In this document: one piece after another, positions 8,514 through 15,338 of the stretch
Numbering within the stretch: position 1 is the first letter of the stretch
How the letters are laid out: every line of letters starts with the position of its first letter
NCBI RefSeq assembly: GCF_007018965.1
Contig: NZ_VJYZ01000037.1
Span: 1-43,229 of the forward strand
Direction of reading: 5' to 3'
Length of the DNA stretch: 43,229 nt
Source of the DNA: Paracoccus marinus
Lineage (GTDB): Bacteria > Pseudomonadota > Alphaproteobacteria > Rhodobacterales > Rhodobacteraceae
Position numbers and translations under genes: made by a program
Notes under the pieces: model-generated
The model's database searches: none
Told to the model about the DNA's origin: nothing
What the model saw: the letters and a program-made list of their open reading frames with translations, nothing else

Positions 8514-9839
8514 GTGTCGGAGCGGAAAACGGAGTGCAGGGCATTGCGAAACAGAGAAAGACTGACGGAAAAACTGGTCCGGGCGGCTGAGCCGCGGTCG
8601 AAGGCATGGCAGATTTTCGACAGCGATGTGCTGGGGCTGTCGATCTGCATCTATCCATCCGGCGGGCGCAGCTTCATGTTCGACTACCGCGCGGCCGGGC
8701 GGCAGCGGCGGCTGACCATCGGGCGCTGGCCGGAATGGAACGTCACCGCCGCGCGCGAGCGCGCCAAGGCGCTGCGCCGCGATGTCGATGGCGGGCTGGA
8801 TCCGCTGGCCGAGCGTGAGGAAATCCGCGAGGCGCCGCGCTTTCCCGACCTGGTCGAGCGATACCTGCGCGAACATGCCGCGCATCTGGCGCCGCGCAAT
8901 GCCGCCGATCAGGCATCCATGCTGCACAAGCTGATCATGCCGCATTGGAAGCACCGGCTGGTGGCTGAGATCGAGCCGGCGGATGTCGAGAAGGTGCTGA
9001 ACCTGATTGCCGAGGGGCGTTCGCGCCCGGCCAAGAAGAAACCCAAGACCAAGCGCCGCACCCCGCTGAGGCCGCCAAGGCCCACGCCGGTGCGGGCCAA
9101 TCGCGCCGGTGAGATGCTGCGCCGGGTCTTCAACCTTGCCATCGCATGGCGGATGCGCCCCGACAATCCGGCGGTCGGTTTCCGCCGCCGCGTCGAGACC
9201 GAGCGCGAGCGGTTCCTCGACATGGAGGAGATCGCCCGGCTCAGCGAGGCGCTGGGCGGGGCCGAGGACCAGCGCGGCGCCAGCATCATCCGCATGTGCA
9301 TGCTGACCGGGGCGCGGTTGGGCGAGGTCCGGACGTCGCGCTTCGAGCATTTCGATCTGGAGCGCAACACATGGGTGAAGCCCGCCGCCAATACCAAGCA
9401 GCGCCGCATTCACCGCGTCCCGATCTCGGCCGAGACGGCGGCCTTGGTGCGCACGCGGCTTTCCGCCGTGCCGGTCGGTTGCAACTGGTTGTTTCCGGGC
9501 GATGTCGAGGGCAAGGACCAGCCGGTGCAGGAGATTCGCCGCTTCTGGAAGAGCATTCAGGATCAGGCCGGGTTGCCCGGGGTGCGGGTTCACGATCTGC
9601 GCCACACCTTCGCCTCGCTGCTGGTCAGCGGCGGGGCCTCGCTGGAGATGATCGGCAAGCTGCTGGGCCATTCGCAATCCAGCACCACCATGCGCTATGC
9701 GCATCTGATGGATTCGCCGCTGCGCGCCGGCGTCGATGCAGTGGCCGACATGATGCGGATACGGCCGAGGCTCGTGCATTCCGCACCCTCGGCCGAGGAG
9801 GTCACGCCTCCGCGTGCAGCATCCGCAGGATCGGGCTGA
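8514..9839 (+). CDS. int: Tyrosine-type phage integrase
   Basis: 441 aa if read from GTG 8514. N-terminal arm-binding region of the DUF4102/P4-integrase type (KLVRAAEPRSKAWQIFD…; LTIGRWPEWNVTAAR), core-binding SAM-like domain, then the catalytic domain. Conserved residues counted from that GTG: Arg268 (TGARLGEV), His360 and Arg363 (HDLRHTFAS), His386 (LLGHSQ) and the nucleophile Tyr395 (MRYAHL). A TTG at 8544 preceded by GGAG (8531-8534) is an alternative, possibly better, start. It should catalyse recombination at the tRNA-fMet anticodon region. Unusually it sits 8 kb inside the element, with the restriction operon between it and the left att site. Its 3' end overlaps the convergent next gene by 38 bp. 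Confidence 0.93.
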   Translation: MSERKTECRALRNRERLTEKLVRAAEPRSKAWQIFDSDVLGLSICIYPSGGRSFMFDYRAAGRQRRLTIGRWPEWNVTAARERAKALRRDVDGGLDPLAEREEIREAPRFPDLVERYLREHAAHLAPRNAADQASMLHKLIMPHWKHRLVAEIEPADVEKVLNLIAEGRSRPAKKKPKTKRRTPLRPPRPTPVRANRAGEMLRRVFNLAIAWRMRPDNPAVGFRRRVETERERFLDMEEIARLSEALGGAEDQRGASIIRMCMLTGARLGEVRTSRFEHFDLERNTWVKPAANTKQRRIHRVPISAETAALVRTRLSAVPVGCNWLFPGDVEGKDQPVQEIRRFWKSIQDQAGLPGVRVHDLRHTFASLLVSGGASLEMIGKLLGHSQSSTTMRYAHLMDSPLRAGVDAVADMMRIRPRLVHSAPSAEEVTPPRAASAGSG

Positions 9840-10392
9840 CCCGCTTGCGGACTGTGCTTTCGTCAGGCGCATCACCATCCGTGCTGTTGGCAATGAACCA
9901 GTCCAGCATCTCGCCCACGAGATCGCCCTGTTTCTCGGGCAGGCCGTTCTGGAAGATGCGCAGAATCAGGGCTCCATAAAAGCCTTCCCAATCATAGCTC
10001 TTGGTCGGGTTGGAGTTGACCCGGCGAAACACCCCGTGCTCCTCCTCGAAACGCGCCAGCGTGCCGGCCTGAATCAACAGGTCGTCGCGGGTGACCCGCA
10101 GCCCGGCATCGGGCAGCGGGATGTGTTTCCACTCGCCGCCGCCCGGCATGCGGACGCGGCGGATCACCCCTTCGCGCGGGCCGGTGCCGGAGCGGCGAAA
10201 CATCGCCAGAATATCGCCCGGCGCAATCACCACCAGGTCCGAGATGATCTCGGCCCCAAAACGCGTGGGCGGGATCGCGATGGTGATATCCAACTGACCG
10301 GACATGGCCCATTCGGCGATATCGGCAATATGGCAGCTCCAGCGGGCAGCGGCTTCGGGCAGCGTGTAGATCACGCGGTTTGGCAGAGCCAT
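9802..10392 (-). CDS. Unrecognised prophage protein, candidate lysogeny regulator
   Basis: 196 aa from ATG 10392, with AGGAAA 8 bases upstream. I do not recognise a named family. The N-terminus (YTLPEAAARWSCHIADIAEW) resembles a small MerR/excisionase-like HTH that reads as a site-recognition helix; the middle (VVIAPGDILAMFRR) and the end (a WEGFYGALILRIFQNGLPEK segment, then ESTVRKRVSPILRML) look like a compact helical domain. It is divergent from the excisionase-like gene at 10685 and convergent with the integrase, the position a repressor often occupies. A 9-bp perfect dyad lies 28 bp upstream of its start. Regulator function is inference from position only. Confidence 0.7.
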   Translation of the reverse strand: MALPNRVIYTLPEAAARWSCHIADIAEWAMSGQLDITIAIPPTRFGAEIISDLVVIAPGDILAMFRRSGTGPREGVIRRVRMPGGGEWKHIPLPDAGLRVTRDDLLIQAGTLARFEEEHGVFRRVNSNPTKSYDWEGFYGALILRIFQNGLPEKQGDLVGEMLDWFIANSTDGDAPDESTVRKRVSPILRMLHAEA

Positions 10393-10419
10393 CGTGTATT
10401 TCCTGAATTGTTGGCTTTT

Positions 10420-10439
10420 CTGAAAGGCGTGCCTTTCAG
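10420..10439. promoter_or_regulatory. Palindromic operator candidate
   Basis: CTGAAAGGC (10420-10428) and GCCTTTCAG (10431-10439) form a perfect 9-bp inverted repeat with a 2-base centre. It lies 28-47 bp upstream of the minus-strand gene starting at 10392, where its promoter should be. Neither strand has a T-run after it, arguing against a terminator. It could be the operator for autoregulation or for the genetic switch. Confidence 0.5.
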
Positions 10440-10584
10440 GCCAATGCCTCTGACAGGTCCGCACGCATGGGTTGATTAGGCGCTTGGGCGCACCACCGCC
10501 GACCCGTCTCTTGGAGGCCGGCATGCCGGTGCGGACGACGTTCCCCCCTGCCCCACGGAATGCCCGCAAACCCCATGAAACATG

Positions 10585-10620
10585 GGACCGGCGCACATCC
10601 GGCGCTTCCGGCGCCGGTCC
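10585..10620. repeat. Intergenic palindromic repeat, copy 2
   Basis: GGACCGGCGC (10585-10594) and GCGCCGGTCC (10611-10620) form a perfect 10-bp inverted repeat with a 16-base loop. It is followed by GCGCCGCGCCGCCGGTC, which also follows copy 3 with little change. It lies in the leader before the excisionase-like gene. See copies at 8423 and 26597. Confidence 0.65.
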
Positions 10621-10684
10621 GCGCCGCGCCGCCGGTCCTCCGCCTGTGCTCTCGCTTGCCCCACAACCACGGGGAAAGGACCGG

Positions 10685-10948
10685 ATGATGACCGATCAGA
10701 CCATGATCACCGCCGAGACCGGCGCAATCGCCCATGAAGGGCTGCTGGATGACTGGATGCCGCGCAAGGAACTGGCCGGCATCATCGGCATCAGCGCCGA
10801 CACGCTGAAGCGCTGGGAGACCCGCCGCATCGGCCCGCCCTGCATCCGCATTGGGCGCAAGGTGCTCTATCGGCGCGGTGCGGTGCGCGACTGGCTGCTG
10901 GAGCAGGAGACCCGCAAGACCGCCGGTCGCGGGAGGGCGGCGCGATGA
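10685..10948 (+). CDS. Excisionase-like helix-turn-helix protein
   Basis: 87 aa from ATG 10685 with GGAAAGGA just upstream; the reading frame runs open further upstream but without family-like sequence. Residues ~20-75 match the small HTH_17/MerR-like excisionase fold: WMPRKELAGIIGISADTLKR, then RIGPPCIRIGRKVLYRRGAV and DWLLEQE. Such proteins bind near att sites to direct excision or act as early regulators. Its stop overlaps the next gene's start (ATGA), so it heads an early operon running to 12514. Assignment as the partner of the integrase is inferred from family and position. Confidence 0.8.
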   Translation: MMTDQTMITAETGAIAHEGLLDDWMPRKELAGIIGISADTLKRWETRRIGPPCIRIGRKVLYRRGAVRDWLLEQETRKTAGRGRAAR

Positions 10949-11151
10949 GCGGCGGCAGTGATGACGGCCGCCGGCCCATCGCATGGGCCATCGTCTTCGC
11001 GCTGATGCTGATCATGCTCCTGCTTCTCGCCGGGCTGCTGATCTGGGCGCTGGTTGCGGCCGTGGACTGGGAGGCGGTGCTGCGCTTCATCGCGCCCACC
11101 GCCTTCGAGACCCGGTCGATCGAGGAAATCCTCGAGGGAGGCCGGCGATGA
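10945..11151 (+). CDS. Small single-pass membrane protein
   Basis: 68 aa. A charged N-terminus is followed by one long hydrophobic stretch (AWAIVFALMLIMLLLLAGLL and onward, residues ~13-38) and a short acidic tail. Start and stop both overlap neighbours by 4 bases (ATGA), so it is translated with the excisionase-like and initiator genes. I do not recognise a family. Possible roles in an early phage operon include superinfection exclusion or membrane anchoring of replication, neither shown by the sequence. Confidence 0.65.
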   Translation: MSGGSDDGRRPIAWAIVFALMLIMLLLLAGLLIWALVAAVDWEAVLRFIAPTAFETRSIEEILEGGRR

Positions 11152-12029
11152 GCAATCTGATCTCGGCCTCGGTGCAGCGCCGCCTCGTCGGCTCGGCGAC
11201 GCGCAAATCGGTGCTCGGCTACATGGCCGACAAGGCCGCCGATGACGGCAGCGGCATCTGGACCTCGAAGGCCAATATCGCCCGCGATCTCGAACTGTCG
11301 CGACGCGCCGTGCAGCTGGCGATCCAGGAGCTGATCCGCGACGGGCTGATCACCGAGACCGGCCAGCGCGACTGCAAACACGGCTTCACGGTGGAATATT
11401 CCATCGTGATCGAGGCTGTGGATAACCTGCCCTCGACCCGTGAACCACGTTCACCCCGTGAATCTGATGCACGGGTAACCCGTGAATCTGGTTCACATGA
11501 CCCCGTGAACCAGATTCACCCGAACCATCCTTATAAAGATACTACTACGCCCCCAGCCAAAGATGCGGCTGTGGATAACTCCGACCCGCAGACCCGATGC
11601 CTGGCCGTCGCCGGCCCCGGCCTCTGCCCCGCCTCACGCGCCGAGATCATCAAAACCGCCGAGGTGATCGAGGGCTGGTTGCGGGAGGGCATCGACCTCG
11701 AGGCCGACATCCTGCCGGTGATCCGGGCGCGCACGCCCAGCATCCGCATCAGCCCGATCCGGACCTGGGGCTATTTCACCGACGCGGTGCGGGCGGCCCA
11801 TCGGCAGCGCCTGCGCCAGCCGGCAAGGCCGCAAGGCGCAGAGAAAGACAGCGCCCCGGCCAACCCGCAGCTGCGCTTCTATGCCGACTGGGTGAACGCG
11901 GATCGCTATCTGCCCGCCAGCGCCATCAGCAACAGCGTCGCGCTGGCCTTGCTGGAGGCCGGGCTGACCAGCGCCGAGCGGCTGTCGCTGCGCGGTGTCC
12001 CCGTCCCCACCCGAAAGGAGCGCCGATGA
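11148..12029 (+). CDS. Winged-helix replication initiator (lambda O-like role)
   Basis: 293 aa from ATG 11148 (ATGA overlap with the previous gene). Residues ~1-90 form a winged-helix/HTH_36-type DNA-binding domain (SKANIARDLELSRRAVQLAI; ELIRDGLITETGQRD). A low-complexity linker at ~95-140 (TREPRSPRESDARVTRESGS) is encoded by four DNA iterons. The C-terminal half is helical (SRAEIIKTAEVIEGWL…; SIRISPIRTWGYFTDAVR), like the C-domains of phage/plasmid initiators. The arrangement of a wHTH initiator with iterons, an A+T-rich stretch and DnaA boxes inside its own gene parallels lambda O/ori. It probably melts the phage origin and loads host helicase. No separate helicase loader is evident downstream. 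Confidence 0.8.
   Translation: MSNLISASVQRRLVGSATRKSVLGYMADKAADDGSGIWTSKANIARDLELSRRAVQLAIQELIRDGLITETGQRDCKHGFTVEYSIVIEAVDNLPSTREPRSPRESDARVTRESGSHDPVNQIHPNHPYKDTTTPPAKDAAVDNSDPQTRCLAVAGPGLCPASRAEIIKTAEVIEGWLREGIDLEADILPVIRARTPSIRISPIRTWGYFTDAVRAAHRQRLRQPARPQGAEKDSAPANPQLRFYADWVNADRYLPASAISNSVALALLEAGLTSAERLSLRGVPVPTRKERR
11417..11578. other. Probable phage replication origin inside the initiator gene
   Basis: Seen directly: four 15-bp palindrome-like iterons starting GTGAA and ending CAC at 11440-11454, 11458-11472, 11482-11496 and 11505-11519, each preceded by CC or CCC. Copies 3 and 4 are exact reverse complements (GTGAATCTGGTTCAC / GTGAACCAGATTCAC). An A+T-rich run follows (11530-11548, TTATAAAGATACTACTA). 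Two perfect DnaA boxes (TTATCCACA on the minus strand) flank the block at 11417-11425 and 11570-11578. A further dyad CACGGG-TAA-CCCGTG sits at 11470-11484. Iterons plus unwinding element plus DnaA boxes are the standard parts of an origin. Confidence 0.78.
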
Positions 12030-12514
12030 TCACCCCCCGCGAGATCGAGGACCGCTTCGAGGAAGCCGCGCTGACCCTGAAGCGTCTGCCGAACCCGCCC
12101 GGCTCCGGCGCGCGCGGCTATGGCCGCTCCTGGCCGGATTACGTCCACGAGGCCAGGCATGCCTATGGCTACGAGGAGGCGCGGATGCGGGTGATTCCGA
12201 ACCCTCGCGAGATCCAGCGCATGGAGGAGGCGCTGGAATGGCTAGCACTGATCGGCGGCGAGTCCGAGCAGGCGGTAATCGACAACCGTCGCATCGTCTG
12301 GATGCGGGCCGAGGGCCACCGCTGGAAGCAGATTTGCCGCACGGTGGGCTGCGTGCGTTCGACCGCCTGGCGGCGCTGGACGGCGGCGCTGGTAACTATT
12401 GCCAACCGGTTGAATAAACAGCGGAAAACCAGCCGTCGCCCGCACAGCGTCAAAGCCACCGGGGATGAGGGAGGCGCAAAGCGGGGCGACGAGGGCGCGA
12501 AGGGGCCGCCGTAA
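12026..12514 (+). CDS. DUF6362-type HTH protein
   Basis: 162 aa from ATG 12026, with AAGGAG 5 bases upstream and a 4-base overlap with the initiator gene. The pattern of an N-terminal PREIEDRFEEAALTLKRLPN, RSWPDYVHEARHAYGY, RMEEALEWLAL and a C-terminal HTH-like VWMRAEGHRWKQICRTVGC followed by RSTAWRRWTAALVTIANRLN fits DUF6362 proteins, which occur in alphaproteobacterial prophages. A basic, low-complexity tail follows. Probably a DNA-binding early protein; specific role unknown. Last gene of the early operon. Confidence 0.75.
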   Translation: MITPREIEDRFEEAALTLKRLPNPPGSGARGYGRSWPDYVHEARHAYGYEEARMRVIPNPREIQRMEEALEWLALIGGESEQAVIDNRRIVWMRAEGHRWKQICRTVGCVRSTAWRRWTAALVTIANRLNKQRKTSRRPHSVKATGDEGGAKRGDEGAKGPP

Positions 12515-12829
12515 AGGCGCGAAAGGGTCGAACTTAGGGCGCGACAAAAGCCGGCGATACGGGCCATATTCATCCCAAGATCGGGGCGAAAGCCGCCCTG
12601 CGGCCGCCTCCCCCCGGCCATGGTTCCTCCGCAGCGGCAACGCTATGCGGGGGGCATGCGCGCGCTAGTCCTCTAGCGTCAAAGGATTTTTCTGGGTTTC
12701 CACCCGTCGGTTGCCACTTTGGGTTGCCACGGTTGCCGCCCCCTCCGCCGTCCCTCGGACATTCGCCTGTCCGTCACTTTGGACCCGCCTGCCCTGTCGC
12801 AGCGGGTCTTTTCTTTTGGAGTTCGCCCT
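12515..12829. promoter_or_regulatory. 315-bp gap with direct repeats and a terminator before the methyltransferase genes
   Basis: No convincing gene lies here. At 12709-12717, 12722-12730 and 12731-12739 are GGTTGCCAC, GGTTGCCAC and GGTTGCCGC, closely spaced direct repeats that could be a regulator site. A terminator occupies 12782-12817 (listed separately). The gap separates the early operon from the methyltransferase block and probably holds the latter's promoter; no clear -35/-10 pair was identified. Confidence 0.5.
12782..12817 (+). terminator. Rho-independent terminator/attenuator upstream of the ParB-methyltransferase gene
   Basis: GACCCGC (12782-12788) and GCGGGTC (12802-12808) form a perfect 7-bp stem with a 13-base loop, followed by TTTTCTTTT. 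The ribosome site GGAG of the next gene begins one base after the T-run. Either the early transcript ends here or the hairpin attenuates methyltransferase expression unless transcription is antiterminated. Confidence 0.7.
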
Positions 12830-14149
12830 TTGCAGATCGAGATGATGCCGACCGGGCAGCTGGTGCCCTATGCGCGCAATGCCCGCACGCATTCGGACGA
12901 TCAGGTTGCCCAGATCGCCGCCTCGATCACGGAATTCGGCTTCACCAACCCGATCCTGATCGGCGAGGACGGCGTGATCATCGCCGGCCACGGGAGGCTG
13001 ATGGCGGCACAGCGGCTGGGGCTTTCCGAGGTGCCGGTGATCGTGCTGGCGCACCTGAACGCAGCGCAGCGCCGGGCGCTGGTTGTCGCGGACAACAAGA
13101 TCGCGTTGAACGCTGGCTGGGACACCGTGATCCTGCTCGAACAGATCGAACTGATCCGCGCGGACGGGTTCGACATCGATCTGGTCGGCTTCTCGGATGT
13201 CGAACTCGGCGAATTGCTCGCGGAAATCGAGGCACCGGAGACGGCCGGCGCCATCGATGGCGAGGATGACATCCCCGAGCCGCCGGCCGAGCCGGTCTCG
13301 CGCCCCGGCGATCTGTGGATCCTCGGGCCCCACCGGCTGCTCTGCGGCGACAGCACCGTGGCGACGGATGTCGAGCGGGTGCTGGCCGGGGTCACGCCGC
13401 TCCTGATGGTCACCGATCCGCCCTATGGCGTCGAATACGACCCCTCCTGGCGCAATCAGGCCGGGGCCTCCGCGACGAAGCGCACCGGTAAGGTGCTCAA
13501 CGACGACCGCGCCGACTGGCGCGAGGCATGGGCGCTGTTTCCGGGCGATGTGGCCTATGTCTGGCATGGCGCCCTGCACGCGACCACGGTCGCCGACAGC
13601 CTGATCGCCAGCGGCTTCAATATCCGCTCGCAGATCATCTGGGCCAAGGACCGGCTGATCCTCAGCCGCGGCGATTATCATTGGCAGCACGAGCCTTGCT
13701 GGTATGCCGTTCGCGCCAGGGGCAAGGGCCATTGGGCCGGCGACCGCAAGCAGACCACGCTCTGGCACATCACCAGCCGCGATCAGGATGCCGAGACCGT
13801 GCACGGCACGCAAAAGCCTGTCGAATGCATGCGCCGCCCCCTCCTGAACAACTCCAGCCCCGGTCAGGCGATCTATGAACCCTTCATGGGTTCCGGCACC
13901 ACCATGATCGCCGCCGAGACCACCGGCCGCACCTGCCTCGGCATCGAGCTGAACCCGGCCTATGTCGATGTCGCCGTGGAGCGTTGGCAGAACCTCACCG
14001 GCGGCGCAGCGGTGCTGGAGGGCGATGGACGGTCTTTTGCGGAGGTTGCCGGGGAGCGGTCGGGCACCAATCCCGTCGCGCCCACCGCGCCCGCCAGCGA
14101 CCCCGATCCCCAGCCGAAACCCGCGCGCAAGCGCAGGACCGCCGCGTGA
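12830..14149 (+). CDS. ParB-like domain / DNA methyltransferase fusion 1 (DPPY type)
   Basis: 439 aa from TTG 12830, chosen because GGAG lies 8 bases upstream and because the paralogue at 15338 starts with the same MQ(I/V)E context. An ATG at 12719 would cross the terminator. Residues ~1-110 are a ParB/sulfiredoxin-like domain (PYARNARTHS, GFTNPILIGEDGVIIAGHGR, VADNKIALNAGW). The C-terminal part is a beta-class N6-adenine or N4-cytosine methyltransferase: catalytic DPPYG at residues 196-200 precedes the SAM motif FMGSGTT at ~352. An Ala/Pro/Lys tail follows. Such fusions are common in proteobacterial prophages, where methylation can protect phage DNA; the target site cannot be read from sequence. 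Confidence 0.88.
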   Translation: MQIEMMPTGQLVPYARNARTHSDDQVAQIAASITEFGFTNPILIGEDGVIIAGHGRLMAAQRLGLSEVPVIVLAHLNAAQRRALVVADNKIALNAGWDTVILLEQIELIRADGFDIDLVGFSDVELGELLAEIEAPETAGAIDGEDDIPEPPAEPVSRPGDLWILGPHRLLCGDSTVATDVERVLAGVTPLLMVTDPPYGVEYDPSWRNQAGASATKRTGKVLNDDRADWREAWALFPGDVAYVWHGALHATTVADSLIASGFNIRSQIIWAKDRLILSRGDYHWQHEPCWYAVRARGKGHWAGDRKQTTLWHITSRDQDAETVHGTQKPVECMRRPLLNNSSPGQAIYEPFMGSGTTMIAAETTGRTCLGIELNPAYVDVAVERWQNLTGGAAVLEGDGRSFAEVAGERSGTNPVAPTAPASDPDPQPKPARKRRTAA

Positions 14150-14153
14150 GGCC

Positions 14154-15146
14154 ATGCATGACCTGGTTGTATCTTCCGCCGGCCTGCCTGCCGGCGCCGG
14201 TAGCGCCTGCCTCTTCGGCCTGTCCCTCTGTGCTGGTGCCGGTGGCCTCGATATCGGGCTTGCCATTGCCTGCCCCCGATATCGAACTGTGGGTTACGTC
14301 GAGCGGGACGCCTTCGCCGCGTCCATTATCGTGGCGCGGATGGAAGACGCGGCCCTGGATCACGCGCCTCTCTGGGACGACATTGCCAGCTTCGACGGCC
14401 GCCCATGGCGCGGCGCGGTGGATATCGTCACTGCCGGATATCCGTGCCAGCCGTTCAGCGTGGCGGGCAAGCGCCGGGGCGCCGACGATCCCCGCCACCT
14501 CTGGCCCCATGTCGCCCGCATCATCGACGAGGTTGAGCCGCCCTTCGTCTTCCTCGAAAATGTCGCCCATCATCTCCGCCTCGGCTTCCCCGAAGTCGCC
14601 GCAGGACTGGTCGGCTTGGGCTACAGGCTTGCGGCAGGCCTCTTCACGGCGGCGGAAGTCGGTGCGCCCCATCGGCGCGAGCGGCTGTTCATCCTCGCCA
14701 TCCGCGAGGGGGACGAGCTGGCCGACCCCGCGCGCCTGCTCCGGGATCCGCTCGAGCGGCGGCAACCGGACGGAAATGCTGCGCCTCTGGCCCACGCCGA
14801 TGGCGACGGATGGATGCAAACCGAGCGCCGGCAACCGCCGGGCGGCCGATCTGACCCACGCGGGCGCCCTGTGGATGACGCCGACGGCACGCGACCACAA
14901 GGACGGGGCGACGAGCCTGGCGAACACGCCGGTCAATGGCCTGCTTGGCCGCCAGGTCCTTGTGACACCGATGGCTGGCGAGACTTTCTGCGACACGCCC
15001 CGGACATTGAACCCGCTATTCGTCGAGGCGCTGATGGGCTGGCCCACCGGGTGGACCGGCTTCGCCTCTGTGGCAACGGCGTGGTGCCCCTGGCTGCAGC
15101 GTATGCGCTCAGAACTCTCGCAGCTCAGCTGCTGGCCGATGGGTGA
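14154..15146 (+). CDS. DNA cytosine-C5 methyltransferase
   Basis: 330 aa from ATG 14154. Motif I LSLCAGAGGLDIGL; motif IV GYPCQPFSVAGKRRG with catalytic Cys98; motif VI ENV; motif VIII PHRRERLFILA; a low-complexity target-recognition region (LADPARLLRDPLERRQ…, LAHADGDGW, DDADGTRPQGRG); then motif IX/X-like RVDRLRLCGNGVVPLAAAYA. So the family's motifs are all present in this frame and the enzyme should transfer methyl groups to C5 of cytosine. The reading frame is open further upstream into the preceding gene, but family similarity begins here. Its last third overlaps a second family-like frame (14776-15156). Confidence 0.88.
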   Translation: MHDLVVSSAGLPAGAGSACLFGLSLCAGAGGLDIGLAIACPRYRTVGYVERDAFAASIIVARMEDAALDHAPLWDDIASFDGRPWRGAVDIVTAGYPCQPFSVAGKRRGADDPRHLWPHVARIIDEVEPPFVFLENVAHHLRLGFPEVAAGLVGLGYRLAAGLFTAAEVGAPHRRERLFILAIREGDELADPARLLRDPLERRQPDGNAAPLAHADGDGWMQTERRQPPGGRSDPRGRPVDDADGTRPQGRGDEPGEHAGQWPAWPPGPCDTDGWRDFLRHAPDIEPAIRRGADGLAHRVDRLRLCGNGVVPLAAAYALRTLAAQLLADG

Positions 15147-15156
15147 GGCCGCGTGA
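14776..15156 (+). CDS. Overlapping +1-frame ORF resembling the C-terminal part of phage methyltransferases
   Basis: 126 aa from ATG 14776, nested out of frame in the cytosine methyltransferase gene. It reads MLRLWPTPMATDGCKPS…, LWMTPTARDHKDG… and ends with PRTLNPLFVEALMGWPTGWT and LQRMRSELSQL. From memory, 'WPTP.A.DG' repeats and 'LNP.FVE.LMG.P.GWT' are the hallmark of C-terminal regions of phage methyltransferases and linked proteins, so this is not an arbitrary shadow frame. Its TGA overlaps the ATG of the next gene (TGATG at 15154-15158), as between many genuine neighbours here. No strong ribosome site, so it might be reached by frameshifting or by internal initiation. It may instead be an evolutionary remnant. 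Confidence 0.45.
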   Translation: MLRLWPTPMATDGCKPSAGNRRAADLTHAGALWMTPTARDHKDGATSLANTPVNGLLGRQVLVTPMAGETFCDTPRTLNPLFVEALMGWPTGWTGFASVATAWCPWLQRMRSELSQLSCWPMGEAA

Positions 15157-15338
15157 TGCAAACCAGGATGATGATGCCGGCAGAGCAGATCGGCGGGGTG
15201 ACGTTTCCCGAATGGGATGCGTCACAATGGGCGCAAGAGTTCGCTGCGACGGACTGGAAGAAGGTTACCGCGGACATGAAGCCGATCATGGACCGTTTGA
15301 AGGCGATGGGCGCCCTCGAGCCGGATTTCGAACTGTGA
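15156..15338 (+). CDS. Small unknown protein
   Basis: 60 aa from ATG 15156 (a GTG at 15153 is also in frame), with GGGTGAGG about 5-12 bases upstream. Sequence is acidic and helical, Trp-rich in the middle (FPEWDASQWAQEFAATDWKK, then ADMKPIMDRLKAMGALEPDF). I know no named family. Its stop overlaps the start of the next methyltransferase gene (TGATG), so it is translated with the methyltransferase block and could be a small partner or inhibitor of one of these enzymes; this is positional inference. Confidence 0.6.
   Translation: MQTRMMMPAEQIGGVTFPEWDASQWAQEFAATDWKKVTADMKPIMDRLKAMGALEPDFEL

Noticed and set aside
8274..8543. A second, nested prophage starting at the integrase with its own att site here
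   Set aside because: No sequence in this gap was found repeated near 40136-43100, while the tRNA halves and arm repeats enclose the full element.
11440..11519. CRISPR-like array of short repeats
   Set aside because: Repeats are only 15 bp, imperfect dyads spaced 18-24 bp with almost no spacers, and lie inside a coding gene; an origin explains them better.
13962..14153. Longer N-terminus for the cytosine methyltransferase
   Set aside because: This stretch is the overlapping end of the previous gene; family similarity starts just after ATG 14154.
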